Assembly (NCBI RefSeq): GCF_021183825.1
Contig: NZ_CP089211.1
Coordinates: 3,273,501-3,337,500 of the forward strand
Direction of reading: 5' to 3'
From: Sinomicrobium kalidii
Lineage (GTDB): Bacteria; Bacteroidota; Bacteroidia; Flavobacteriales; Flavobacteriaceae
DNA length: 64,000 bases
Numbering within the stretch: position 1 is the first letter of the stretch; the number at the start of each line of letters is the position of its first letter. Made by a program: the position numbers and the translations under genes. Positions 35,134 through 44,106 of the stretch are shown here, in pieces. The notes beneath the pieces are model-generated. The model was not told the origin of the DNA. It searched no databases and saw only the letters and a program-made list of their open reading frames with translations.

Positions 35134-35352
35134 TCAGGATAATGTTTTTTTAGTCTCTTCATACTCTTCTTTGCTGATCTCTCCTTTTGCATAGCGTTTT
35201 TTAAGGATCTCCAGGGGAGAATCTTTACTCCCACCGGTATTATTTCCGGTACTTTTGAGGTAGATCAGCCATGCTGCTCCGACGATCAGAATTACCCAGA
35301 AGATCCACCACAGTCCGTGTGCTCCCCATATATACCAGGTCCAGTTGTTCAT
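35134..35352 (-). CDS. SHOCT-domain small membrane protein
   Basis: About 72 residues. One aromatic membrane helix (WIFWVILIVGAAWLIYL) then a C-terminal SHOCT motif (SPLEILKKRYAKGEISKEEYEETKKTL). SHOCT domains are short oligomerisation elements. The ATG at 35352 (MNNWTWYIWG) is preferred over 35397 because the extra N-terminal residues are unlike the family. Confidence 0.8.
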   Translation of the reverse strand: MNNWTWYIWGAHGLWWIFWVILIVGAAWLIYLKSTGNNTGGSKDSPLEILKKRYAKGEISKEEYEETKKTLS

Positions 35353-35543
35353 TGTTTTTACATTTTTATTTATCAAATTATTATATATGAGTGGCAACTG
35401 TCACAGTTACCAGTTCTTCGACGGCATAATAGAGCAGTGTTCCTGTAAAAAGACTTCCCTGTTCTACATCTGGCTCTTGCATATTTGCTGTTCTTTCACC
35501 CGCGATTCCGAAATTTTTTGTGTACAATTTCATTTGTAAGTCC

Positions 35544-36032
35544 TTAAGGGGTATTATTAGCAGGATGATATTTTTCCATATGCATTTGCATTGTTTTTCT
35601 TTTTTCCGCCATACTTTTTTTATTCATCAGGCCGTGCATCATGTTTTTCATATGATCGTTTTCTATCATTGTGTTTCCCATCATTCTGCAGGCTGCTGTG
35701 TCGGAAGCTGCCATATTCAACATGCGTTGCATCATGGTGTGCATCCGGTCGGGATCGGGACTCTCCATCATCATACTCATCATCTGGTCTCCCTGTATCA
35801 TTTGACGTATCACGGTCGTATTACTTATGATCATCCGGAGTGCGTGGTCATTTCGGACAATATGTTCCATCATATTAGTCATCATTTCATGATCGTTGCT
35901 AATGGTTTCCATGATCTCGTTTTGTGTGGCCTGATCTTTTAGCAGTTCGCCCGTACTTTTTTCTTTTTCCCGGACACAACCCAACAAGACAGCCATTGAC
36001 ATCATAGCGATAAAAACGGTTGCTGCTTTCAT
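35544..36032 (-). CDS. Methionine/histidine-rich lipoprotein (putative metal-binding)
   Basis: A 162-residue lipoprotein: signal peptide with lipobox VLLGC, then an unusually Met-rich chain (MMSMMMESPDPDRMHTMMQRML, HMKNMMHGLMNKKSMAEKR) with many histidines. Met- and His-rich proteins of this kind often bind Cu(I), which is needed for cbb3 oxidase maturation; that role is inferred. It has its own FNR-type promoter. Confidence 0.75.
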   Translation of the reverse strand: MKAATVFIAMMSMAVLLGCVREKEKSTGELLKDQATQNEIMETISNDHEMMTNMMEHIVRNDHALRMIISNTTVIRQMIQGDQMMSMMMESPDPDRMHTMMQRMLNMAASDTAACRMMGNTMIENDHMKNMMHGLMNKKSMAEKRKTMQMHMEKYHPANNTP

Positions 36033-36063
36033 TTTTTTAGAGTTTAGGAGATATATAACTGTG

Positions 36064-36106
36064 TAAGTTTATAAATAATAGGAAGCTGAAACAATGATTT
36101 ATATCA
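36064..36106 (-). promoter_or_regulatory. FNR-type box and -7 element for Met-rich lipoprotein
   Basis: TGATTTATATCA (36095-36106), minus-strand TAAACTTA (36071-36064) at 35 nt; -7 match partial. Confidence 0.65.
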
Positions 36107-36883
36107 GTTTATGATCCGGTCCGTGCGGTTCGCAAAGAAGACAATAACCTATCCGTGATAAGTTTGCCATAGATAACCTTTTACACCGGGGCATACTTCA
36201 ACTACTTTTCAAAGTGCAGCATTTATCCGAAAAAGGGATGGCCGCAGGTACAGACTTCCGGCTTACGCTTTGGCAGGTTATAGCAGAATCCATGTCGATT
36301 AGCACGGTCTCTCAGAAGTATTGGCGGGAGCAATAACAGCAATTGATTTGCCCCGGAGTACCCGGGAAAATATGTGGAGCTTACCTTTTCTTCGGGTAGG
36401 GAAGAAGTATTAATAGGTTTTCGGTAGAGGTTTTAAATGAATATATACGAGTTTGAAGGTTTAAAATCTCATGTATAGAACGGCCCGGGAATAAAGTTAG
36501 AATATTTCACTTTTCTTTATCTCGTACACACCGGGAATAATTATCATTTTCGGAATATTTTGGCAAACAAATCACGTTGTTTGATACCACGGATTTTATG
36601 TTGTATCTTGGGATAAACCTATCATAAAGCAGGATTGAGGTATTGGGAATACATGTTAATAAAGAAACTTATTAGTGTTCAACAAAGAAAGAGATGGCTC
36701 TGAAAAACAGGAAAAGAGAAGTTTCTCTATGGTTGTTGCTCTTCGTGGTCAAGGCGGGCAATATTGTATTTTTCTTGTTGACTCTTTTTTAAGCTATGAA
36801 CGCAGAGGCCTTTTTAAAAACCTTCCATGGGTCTGGTTTCAATCAAAAGATTTGGTATTTTTAAATTTTATACATAATCATTT
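36107..36883. other. Long intergenic region without recognisable gene
   Basis: About 780 bp before the P-type ATPase. A 78-codon frame at 36675-36911 overlaps the ATPase start, has no family resemblance and is not accepted. No fixed-spacing FNR-type box faces the ATPase. The stretch 36200-36350 has a few codons reminiscent of decayed coding sequence but no identifiable family. Confidence 0.5.
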
Positions 36884-39394
36884 ATGTTCCACAATATTCC
36901 TGCTGACCTGAAAGGTCTTAACGATCATGAGGTAGCTGCTTCGAGAAAGACGTATGGGTATAACCGAATAGATGCCACCGGTAAGAGTACCTGGCTGAAG
37001 TTACTTATTGATATCTTGAAAGAGCCGATGCTTATTCTGCTCTTTGCCATTTCAGTCATTTATTTTATCATAGGCGATTACGGGGAAGCGACGTTTATGA
37101 TCCTGGCCATCGTTGCGGTTTCGGCCATTTCATTTTACCAGGATAACCGAAGTAAAAAGGCATTGGAAGCCTTGGAGAAGTTGAACGAACCTTTGAGTAC
37201 AGTTATCCGTAATGCGAAAGTGATCGAGATCCCCACAAACGAGATTGTAGTGGGCGACCTCAGCATTACCGAGGAAGGAAAAATGATTAATGCCGATGGG
37301 AAAATTGTCCATAGCAATGATTTTTCGGTTAATGAAGCAGCTTTAACAGGAGAGAGTTTATCGGTATTCAAAAACAGTAAAAGTGAAGATAACAAGGTAT
37401 ATAGCGGAACACTTTCAGTGTCGGGGCTTGCCGTTTTTGAGGTGGAAAAAATCGGAAAAGAAACACGACTCGGTAAAATCGGGGCTTCCTTATCCGATAT
37501 AAAAGAGGAAGTTTCCCCCTTGCAACTTCAGATCGGACGGTTTGTAAAAACAATGGCCATTATAGGTGTTGTGGTGTTCCTTATGGTTTGTATGGTCAGT
37601 TACTATCATACCCGGAACCTTCTCGAAAGCCTGCTCAACGGACTTACGCTGGCCATGTCTGTTTTACCCGAAGAGATCCCGGTAGCATTTACCACTTTTA
37701 TGGCATTGGGCGCCTGGAAGCTGATGCGCGATGGGATTATTATCAAGCGGAGCAGTATTGTGGAGACCTTAGGCAGTACAACGGTGATCTGTACCGATAA
37801 AACCGGGACCATTACCGAAAATACAATGCACCTGAAATATCTGTATGATTATAATTCCGATAAAACTTTCGAAGAACCGGATTTTAATGCTGCCGTGCTT
37901 TCCGATTTGATTGGTTATGCCATGTGGAGTAGTGAGCCTGTGCCCTTTGACCCGATGGAGAAAACCCTGCATCAGGTATATGGGCAGACACAAAAAGAGG
38001 ATCTGAGAAAATCATACACGCTGTTTCACGAATATCCTTTGGACGGTAAGCCGCCGATGATGACACATCTCTTTGAGAATGCGGAAAAACACCGGATTAT
38101 TGCCGCCAAAGGAGCACCGGAAGCAATACTTAACGTATCCACGCTTTCCGAAAGCGAGAAAAATAAAGTTCGCGGCCTTATCAAAGGTTTCGGGCAGCAG
38201 GGGTTTCGCATCCTGGGGGTAGCAAAGTCAGGTTTCCGGGGCGATGAGTTTCCCGGTAAACAACAAGATTTTAAATTTGAATTTTTGGGGTTGGCCGTGT
38301 TTTATGATCCGCCTAAAAAAGGTATCCGGGAAGTGTTCCGGCATATTTACAATGCCGGAATCAAGGTAAAAGTAATCACAGGCGATAATACCGATACTAC
38401 AAAGAGCATCGCAGCACAGGCAGGAATTGTGAATTTGACCGATGCCGTAGAAGGACCTGCAATTATGGAATATCCGGAGGAGCGGTTAATGCAGGTCGTC
38501 GAAGAAAAGGTATTATTAACCAGAATGTTTCCCGATGCCAAACTGAGGGTGGTAAATGCCCTGAAAAAGAAGGGAGAAGTGGTAGCCATGTTGGGTGATG
38601 GCGTGAACGATGCCCCGGCCTTGAAATCTGCTCACATTGGTGTGGCCATGGGGCATAAGGGAACTGAAATAGCAAAGGCAGCAGCTTCGTTGGTGATTGC
38701 TAATGACGATTTGGGAAAACTGATTATAGGGATTGCTGCCGGACGAAGGATTTATACGAACATTAAAAAAGCGATCCGGTATATTATTTCCATCCATATT
38801 CCTATTATCCTTACCGTGACCCTACCTTTGTTTTTGGGGTGGGTATATCCACAGCTATTCACCCCCGTACACGTTATTTTTTTGGAATTGATCATGGGGC
38901 CTACCTGTTCGATTGTGTATGAAAACGAACCGATGGAGAAGAACACCATGGTACAAAAGCCGAGAAAAATGACCGAAACATTCCTGAACCGGAAAGAACT
39001 TGGTATCAGTATTGTTCAGGGATTGATGATTACTATGGGGGTATTGTTTGCTTATCAACACACCGTACTTAGCGGGGAGAATGAAGAAAAAACAAGGGCC
39101 ATGGTTTTCACCACCCTGATTTTTGCCAATATTTGGCTAAGCCTTACAAACCGTTCGTTCTATTACAGTATGTTTGAAAGTTTCAGGAACCGGAACATTT
39201 TGTTTGTTATGGTCACCGGGATAACAGTACTGCTCCTTTTCGGCATCCTGTATTTTTCCCCGTTTTCCGGTTTTTTTAAAGTATCCGGTTTGAATATGGC
39301 AGAATTAGGGACAGCCGGGCTTATTGCCGCTGTATCGGTGCTTTGGTTTGAGGTGTTTAAGTGGGTAAAAAGAAAGAAGTATAAGAATGAATAA
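36884..39394 (+). CDS. P-type cation ATPase
   Basis: An 836-residue ATP-driven cation pump of the Ca2+/Na+-like P-type group. Features: N-terminal cation ATPase domain (LNDHEVAASRKTYGYNRI), TGES, the membrane motif SVLPEEIPVAF (where SERCA-type pumps have PEGLP), phosphorylation site CTDKTGTITEN, KGAPE, and MLGDGVNDAPALKSAHIGVAMG. The C-terminal membrane region is complete. PEEIP at the ion site differs from the second ATPase (PEGLP), so substrates may differ; the ion is not assignable by eye. It stands alone after a long intergenic region. Confidence 0.92.
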   Translation: MFHNIPADLKGLNDHEVAASRKTYGYNRIDATGKSTWLKLLIDILKEPMLILLFAISVIYFIIGDYGEATFMILAIVAVSAISFYQDNRSKKALEALEKLNEPLSTVIRNAKVIEIPTNEIVVGDLSITEEGKMINADGKIVHSNDFSVNEAALTGESLSVFKNSKSEDNKVYSGTLSVSGLAVFEVEKIGKETRLGKIGASLSDIKEEVSPLQLQIGRFVKTMAIIGVVVFLMVCMVSYYHTRNLLESLLNGLTLAMSVLPEEIPVAFTTFMALGAWKLMRDGIIIKRSSIVETLGSTTVICTDKTGTITENTMHLKYLYDYNSDKTFEEPDFNAAVLSDLIGYAMWSSEPVPFDPMEKTLHQVYGQTQKEDLRKSYTLFHEYPLDGKPPMMTHLFENAEKHRIIAAKGAPEAILNVSTLSESEKNKVRGLIKGFGQQGFRILGVAKSGFRGDEFPGKQQDFKFEFLGLAVFYDPPKKGIREVFRHIYNAGIKVKVITGDNTDTTKSIAAQAGIVNLTDAVEGPAIMEYPEERLMQVVEEKVLLTRMFPDAKLRVVNALKKKGEVVAMLGDGVNDAPALKSAHIGVAMGHKGTEIAKAAASLVIANDDLGKLIIGIAAGRRIYTNIKKAIRYIISIHIPIILTVTLPLFLGWVYPQLFTPVHVIFLELIMGPTCSIVYENEPMEKNTMVQKPRKMTETFLNRKELGISIVQGLMITMGVLFAYQHTVLSGENEEKTRAMVFTTLIFANIWLSLTNRSFYYSMFESFRNRNILFVMVTGITVLLLFGILYFSPFSGFFKVSGLNMAELGTAGLIAAVSVLWFEVFKWVKRKKYKNE

Positions 39395-39537
39395 TGTGCC
39401 GGATTCAGAGCATGAACGATACCCGGCATAAGAGAAAAAGGGAAGAACGGCAACCGTACTTCAGTTAGTTTTAGTCACGTAGCTTGAACTGTGTTCCCGA
39501 GCTATCGGGACCAAAAACAAGATTTAGACAGTTTCTA

Positions 39538-39814
39538 AGAGTCTGTCTAAGTTTTATCCTTCGGTTCTTTTATGCACCCCCACACGCCGGCTGGCCCCTT
39601 CACTAAAAACAGCTGCCAGCTGTTTTCTTAACGTTCGGTCCTGCCATACTTTAGCTATTTTTCGCCACGTAGCTTAGGCTATGTGCCTCTTGCCCTCGCG
39701 GCATCCTGGCTCCTTCGCTAAAAAAGTCTACCAGACTTTTTTTATACGCTCGGCCCTGTCTGACAAAAAAATGCACTATAAAATATTCCAAAAACAAAAT
39801 TTAGACAGACTCTA
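39538..39814. mobile_element. MITE-like element (no transposase)
   Basis: Terminal inverted repeats: AGAGTCTGTCTAAGTTTT (39538-39555) and AAAATTTAGACAGACTCT (39797-39814), one mismatch. It is also flanked by an imperfect 29-bp direct repeat (39511-39539 and 39788-39816). The interior includes CTTCACTAAAAACAG and TTTTCTTAACGTTCGGTC, shared with the element at 53703. No coding frame. Probably a non-autonomous repeat family. Confidence 0.6.
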
Positions 39815-39886
39815 AGTAATACAAGAAAAAAATGAATACAATAACCCTACTACTTACAATTGTCAATATTTCAATGGTTTTACGGC

Positions 39887-39929
39887 TGATATTTATCATG
39901 GTTTTTGTTTCGGGATACGATTACTTTTG
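39887..39929 (+). promoter_or_regulatory. FNR-type box and -7 element for DUF302 gene
   Basis: Perfect TGATATTTATCA (39887-39898) and full -7 match TACTTTTG (39922-39929) at 35 nt. Confidence 0.85.
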
Positions 39930-40039
39930 GTAGCGTTTAATGGTTATAAGATAAAACAAGATTGTCACTAATAGACTTTTCAGACAATGCATGGAAATTA
40001 TTGTCTATGCCTTGAAAAAGTTTAAAAAAGTTCGCTGTC

Positions 40040-40429
40040 ATGAAATATTATTATGGAAGAATACTGGAAGATATTTCTTTTGACGAAGCCGTCAAAAAGG
40101 TAATTGAAAAACTATCGGAAGAGGGTTTTGGAGTGCTTACGACAATTGATGTTAAAGAAATATTCCGAAAAAAACTGGAGGTGGATTTCAGGAACTATAA
40201 GATATTAGGTGCCTGTAACCCGGCCTTTGCTTATAAAGCCTTACAGGAAGAAGATAAGATCGGCGTAATGTTGCCGTGTAATGTAGTGGTACAGGAAAAA
40301 ACACCCGGAGTGGTGGAAATAGCTGTGGTTGATCCGGTCGTTTCCATGCAGGGGATTGAAAATGTTTCGCTTAGCGTTATAGCAGGCGAAGTGAGAAGTA
40401 AATTACGAAAAGTTGTAGACAAGCTGTAA
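40040..40429 (+). CDS. DUF302 family protein
   Basis: A 129-residue cytosolic protein of the DUF302 family: FDEAVKKVIEKLSEEGFGVLTTIDV, YKILGACNPAFAYKALQEEDKIG and MLPCNVVVQEKTPGVVEIAVVDP are all typical. Members are often found in stress or low-oxygen clusters; the molecular role is unknown. The cysteines in GACNP and LPCNV are conserved family positions. Single-gene unit with a strong FNR-type promoter; a hairpin follows. Confidence 0.92.
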   Translation: MKYYYGRILEDISFDEAVKKVIEKLSEEGFGVLTTIDVKEIFRKKLEVDFRNYKILGACNPAFAYKALQEEDKIGVMLPCNVVVQEKTPGVVEIAVVDPVVSMQGIENVSLSVIAGEVRSKLRKVVDKL

Positions 40430-40434
40430 TAATA

Positions 40435-40470
40435 ATGGAAATTGCTTTTTCGGAAAGCAGGATTTTCCAT
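40435..40470 (+). terminator. Hairpin after DUF302 gene
   Basis: Stem ATGGAAA/TTTCCAT (40435-40441, 40464-40470) with inner TGCTTT/AAAGCA (40443-40459). No U-run. The rest of the gap to 40736 holds nothing recognised. Confidence 0.45.
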
Positions 40471-40736
40471 GTTGTTAATATTTCCGAGGATTTCAGTGCA
40501 TCTTTATCCACACTCATACTTGTTTTTTTACATTCGTAATCGGAGTTGCGGAAACTTCATTTTTTATGATACCTACCATACCATTCTTTTTTCCTTTTAA
40601 TAGGCTTTCAACGGCCGAAACTCCGAGTCAGCCTCAGCATCCCGTCAAAAACCGTAGGCCTGAAATGACGGTTGTTTACTTTTAATCAAAAAAAGTAAAA
40701 AATGATTTTCGGGTCAGGCTAAATTTAATTTTTAAT

Positions 40737-40779
40737 TGATAAATATCATTTTTAACAGATGGAATGTGTGGTACTTTAA
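40737..40779 (+). promoter_or_regulatory. FNR-type box and -7 element for Usp
   Basis: Perfect TGATAAATATCA (40737-40748), TACTTTAA (40772-40779) at 35 nt. Confidence 0.8.
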
Positions 40780-40856
40780 GTGCATGAAATTCTTTCTGAG
40801 AAAACAGAACAATTTGAGATGTACACCGGGTGTTTCACTTTATAAAAAGCAAGCCG

Positions 40857-41693
40857 ATGAAAAATATAATTCTTCCCACCGATTTTTCCGCTAATGCAAA
40901 AAATGCTGCCAATTATGCCATGGCACTTTTCAAGGAAGAGGAATGTAAATTTATTGTACTCAATGCTTTCGGGACAGATAGCGCTACCAATTCCATGTTG
41001 TTACAGGCCGCGCATCCGGCTTATGAGGCTGCCCGTGCCAATTCCCAAAACAGCTTAAAGGAATTTGTGGAAGACCTGTCCTCCTCAGATACCGGAGAAT
41101 ATCATTCCTTTGAAACGGTATCGATATATAATTATTTGGCCAGGGCGGTCAATGAGTTGATTAAGGCACACGATATTTATATGGTTGTTATGGGAACACA
41201 AGGAGCTACCGGGGCTAAAGAAAGATGGTTCGGCAGTAATACGGTGACGGTTATGGAAAGCGGGTTTAAATGCCCGGTACTGGTGATCCCGGAATCTGCC
41301 GGGATCAAGGTACCGCAGGAGATCGTATTTACCACATCCCTGAAACGCCCGTACAGGATGCGGGATATCGCCCCGTTAACAGAACTGGCAAAAAAACATA
41401 AGAGTATTGTACGTATTCTGCACGCACAGGATAAAGAACCGGATGAAGAACAACAGCACAATAAAACTGTTCTTACGGAACGGTTAAGCGGGGTAGAAAT
41501 TTTCTATCATACACTGACGAATATGAATACGGAAATGGCTGTACAGTGTTTTGTTGAAAGCCGGGGAGATATAGATATGATAGCCATGGTAAACCGGAAA
41601 CACAGCTTGTTCAACAGTATGATAAGAAGGCCGGTGGCGAGGAGTCTGGGCTATCATACCAGGATCCCCCTGCTTGTTATGAACCGTTTATAA
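40857..41693 (+). CDS. Tandem-domain universal stress protein
   Basis: A ~278-residue Usp (IILPTDFSANAKNAANYAMALFKEE). The ATP-loop pattern is GTQGATGAKERWFGSNT. The C-terminal domain is degenerate and ends TRIPLLVMNRL. It is a close paralogue of the Usp at 62422, sharing GATGAKERWFGSNTV and ESAGIKVPQ/ESAGIKIPK, so these two arose by a recent duplication relative to the other Usp genes. Start 40857 is preferred to 40830 by comparison with the family N-terminus. Confidence 0.9.
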   Translation: MKNIILPTDFSANAKNAANYAMALFKEEECKFIVLNAFGTDSATNSMLLQAAHPAYEAARANSQNSLKEFVEDLSSSDTGEYHSFETVSIYNYLARAVNELIKAHDIYMVVMGTQGATGAKERWFGSNTVTVMESGFKCPVLVIPESAGIKVPQEIVFTTSLKRPYRMRDIAPLTELAKKHKSIVRILHAQDKEPDEEQQHNKTVLTERLSGVEIFYHTLTNMNTEMAVQCFVESRGDIDMIAMVNRKHSLFNSMIRRPVARSLGYHTRIPLLVMNRL

Positions 41694-41771
41694 GCGTCTC
41701 CTTACAGGGTGCTGTACGGTTAAATTTTAACGCAATGTATTTTTAAGACTGATCGACAGAATTTTTTAATT

Positions 41772-42011
41772 ATGAATAAACTACCTCACCATGTATTTAC
41801 CTATATCCGGAAACACTTCAGGGAAGGGTACTTCAGAAATATTGAGTCTGTACGGGACAAAGACGGTCATTTGCTGTTCCGGGCAAAAATATATGAGAAT
41901 GAAATCATCCATCATCTTGAATTCAATGCACAGGGCAGATTGTTAAAACACGAAACCGAACCTGTGTTTGAAGAGGATTATTACGAAGGCGGATTTTACG
42001 GGGAAGAATGA
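41772..42011 (+). CDS. Small acidic hypothetical protein
   Basis: A 79-residue soluble protein (MNKLPHHVFTYIRKHFREGY...FEEDYYEGGFYGEE), basic and aromatic at the N-terminus, acidic at the C-terminus, with a beta-rich middle (GHLLFRAKIYENEIIHHLEFNAQGRL). The HFREGYF...LEFNAQGRLLKHE pattern recalls PepSY-like beta domains, but I am not sure. It probably is co-transcribed with the Usp upstream (gap 78 nt). Confidence 0.55.
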   Translation: MNKLPHHVFTYIRKHFREGYFRNIESVRDKDGHLLFRAKIYENEIIHHLEFNAQGRLLKHETEPVFEEDYYEGGFYGEE

Positions 42012-42158
42012 TTCCGGTCATAAATCACTTTATTATCGAATGCTGTACCACGGATACCTTTACATATCTTCAGAAGACCGGGGAGCTCATGATAAGCGTA
42101 TTTCTTTCCGCCTTAAAGCCTTGAAAACGGGCGTATAAGGGATTTTTGATATTTATTT

Positions 42159-42833
42159 TCAGTTGACAACCCGGCCATCTTCCAGCTGAATGATACGGTC
42201 CGTACGTTCGGCAAAATCGATATCGTGGGTCACTACCAGCAGGGAGAGCCCCTGTTCTTCCTTGAGCTGTTTAAAGATACTAAAGACATTTTCGGAGTTG
42301 TAGCTGTCCAGATTCCCCGTGGGCTCGTCTCCCATCAGGATAGAAGGATTGTTGATGAGTGCACGCGCTATGGCTACCCGCTGTTTTTCCCCGCCCGAGA
42401 TCTGTGAAGCCCGCTTTTTTGCCAGGTGATCTATATGAAGCATCTTAAGTTTTTCTATGGCGTCATATTCAATTTCCTGGTAGGATTTTTCGCCCAGTTT
42501 CTTGGCAGGGAGCATTACATTTTCCAATACGCTGAATTCGGAAAGCAGGTAGTGAAACTGGAAGACAAAACCGATATGCCTGTTCCTGATCCCGGAGAGT
42601 TTTTCATGTGATTGTCCCGTAACCAGTTCGTTATTAAAGTAGAGCACGCCCGTATAATCCGTATCCATGGTAGACAGGATATACAGGAGGGTGGATTTGC
42701 CTGAGCCCGACTTTCCCATGATACTGGCAAATTCCCCTCTTTTTATATCAAAACATATGTCTTTCAGGACGTGAAATGCCACCGGTTTCTTAAAATACTT
42801 ATCGATATGATCTGCTTTTAGTACGATAGTCAT
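42159..42833 (-). CDS. ABC transporter ATPase, LolD/MacB type
   Basis: A 224-residue ATPase: Walker A GKSGSGKST, Q-loop FVFQFHYLLSEFSVLENVML, signature ISGGEKQRVAIARAL, Walker B ILMGDEPTGNLD, H-loop VVTHDIDFAER. It belongs to the LolD/MacB/FtsE class that works with FtsX-like permeases. It ends a four-gene unit: DUF892, membrane-fusion lipoprotein, permease, ATPase. Confidence 0.92.
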   Translation of the reverse strand: MTIVLKADHIDKYFKKPVAFHVLKDICFDIKRGEFASIMGKSGSGKSTLLYILSTMDTDYTGVLYFNNELVTGQSHEKLSGIRNRHIGFVFQFHYLLSEFSVLENVMLPAKKLGEKSYQEIEYDAIEKLKMLHIDHLAKKRASQISGGEKQRVAIARALINNPSILMGDEPTGNLDSYNSENVFSIFKQLKEEQGLSLLVVTHDIDFAERTDRIIQLEDGRVVN

Positions 42834-42843
42834 GGTACGGGAT

Positions 42844-44106
42844 TCAGGAACCTCTTATGATCTTTACAGGATCTATTTTTCTCGCTTTGTCTGCCGGAAG
42901 GTAGCCGGCTATAAAAGTGGAAAGCAAGGCAAAAGATAAACCGATAATGTAAAACCACGGGTTATAGTTAATAGGATAGGTAGTTATAGTGGGAAGGGCC
43001 TCGGTCTCAAAAGCTATACCGTCAATAAAACGGGAGAGTATAAAACCGACGAGCAGGCCCAGGATACCACCGGCCACGCCGATGATAATGGCCTGGCTTA
43101 TAAAAATGAACTGCACATCACCACCGGAAAACCCGGTAGCTTTGAGAATGGCAATATCTTTCATTTTTTCGTAGATAAGCATATTGAGTATGTTGTAGAT
43201 GCCGAATCCGGCTACGATTAAAAGAGTTACGGAAACGGAATAGGTAATGAGGTTGCGGATATCAGACCCTGTTTCAAACTGTGCATTGGCCTCGTTGATG
43301 TCCGTAGCCTTTACTTCGAACAGCTGTTTTAATTGTCGGGCCATCGCAGGGGCTTTATCTATATCGAAGAGCTTTACGTTAATGTCGGTAATGTAATTCC
43401 GGGGCTCTCCCAAAATACGCTGCACGGTTTTCAGGCCGGCAAAACCCTGAACATTGTCTATATCGGCAATACCGCTTTGATACAGCCCAACTATTTTTAG
43501 CGGAAAAACAGCTCCTTTTACTGTGCTCACCTGTATACGGTCGCCTGTGGAAAGCGACATTTTCCGGGCCAGCCCGGCGCCCAGCAGTATACCACTTTCA
43601 TTATTGTCCAGGGCTTCGGGAGTTCCTTCTATAATATAATCCTGAATGTTGGAAAGGCGGACTTCTTCCATGATGTCGATCCCGGTGAGATTTCCTCCCA
43701 ATTCTATGGAGCCGGAAAGGTAAAATATCTGGGCCCGGAGCTGGGGAGTAGCTCCTTTTACAGCAGGATCTTCTTTCAGATACTGTAAAATGGGATAGGC
43801 ATTGTGAATCTTTTTCTGGCTTTGTCTGGGTTTTACGGAATGGACCACATGAAATGCGTTTTCCGGTTCCAGGTACAGGGTTACGGGCTGTTGTTCCGAG
43901 GGTTCTATTTCGTTGTAGAGATGTATATGAGGTGTCTGGTTCAGGATAAGGTCGTCCAGCATGCGGTTGAGCCCGGTCATAAAACTTACCAGTGTAATGT
44001 AAGCCCCTATACCGAAGGTAACCCCCAGGGATGCGGTGGTCGTCGATTTCATCCTGGTGAACAGGTGTGTACGGGCAATTTCCAGCAATACTTTCCAGCG
44101 GGTCAT
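42844..44106 (-). CDS. ABC permease, FtsX/MacB-like
   Basis: A 420-residue permease: one N-terminal helix (ATTASLGVTFGIGAYITL region), a large periplasmic MacB-like domain, and three C-terminal helices (ISVTLLIVAGFGIYNILNMLIYEKMKDIAILKATG, and AIIIGVAGGILGLLVGFILS). The KMKDIAILKATGF segment is typical of the family. The start overlaps the end of the upstream lipoprotein gene (4 nt). Likely exports a lipid, peptide or drug through the envelope. Confidence 0.9.
   Translation of the reverse strand: MTRWKVLLEIARTHLFTRMKSTTTASLGVTFGIGAYITLVSFMTGLNRMLDDLILNQTPHIHLYNEIEPSEQQPVTLYLEPENAFHVVHSVKPRQSQKKIHNAYPILQYLKEDPAVKGATPQLRAQIFYLSGSIELGGNLTGIDIMEEVRLSNIQDYIIEGTPEALDNNESGILLGAGLARKMSLSTGDRIQVSTVKGAVFPLKIVGLYQSGIADIDNVQGFAGLKTVQRILGEPRNYITDINVKLFDIDKAPAMARQLKQLFEVKATDINEANAQFETGSDIRNLITYSVSVTLLIVAGFGIYNILNMLIYEKMKDIAILKATGFSGGDVQFIFISQAIIIGVAGGILGLLVGFILSRFIDGIAFETEALPTITTYPINYNPWFYIIGLSFALLSTFIAGYLPADKARKIDPVKIIRGS

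Noticed and set aside
35391..35402. TGGCAACTGTCA upstream of the SHOCT gene
   Set aside because: Too far from TGATnnnnATCA and no -7 element at the fixed spacing.
36675..36911. 78-codon frame before the P-type ATPase
   Set aside because: Overlaps the ATPase start, no recognisable domain, composition unlike the neighbours.
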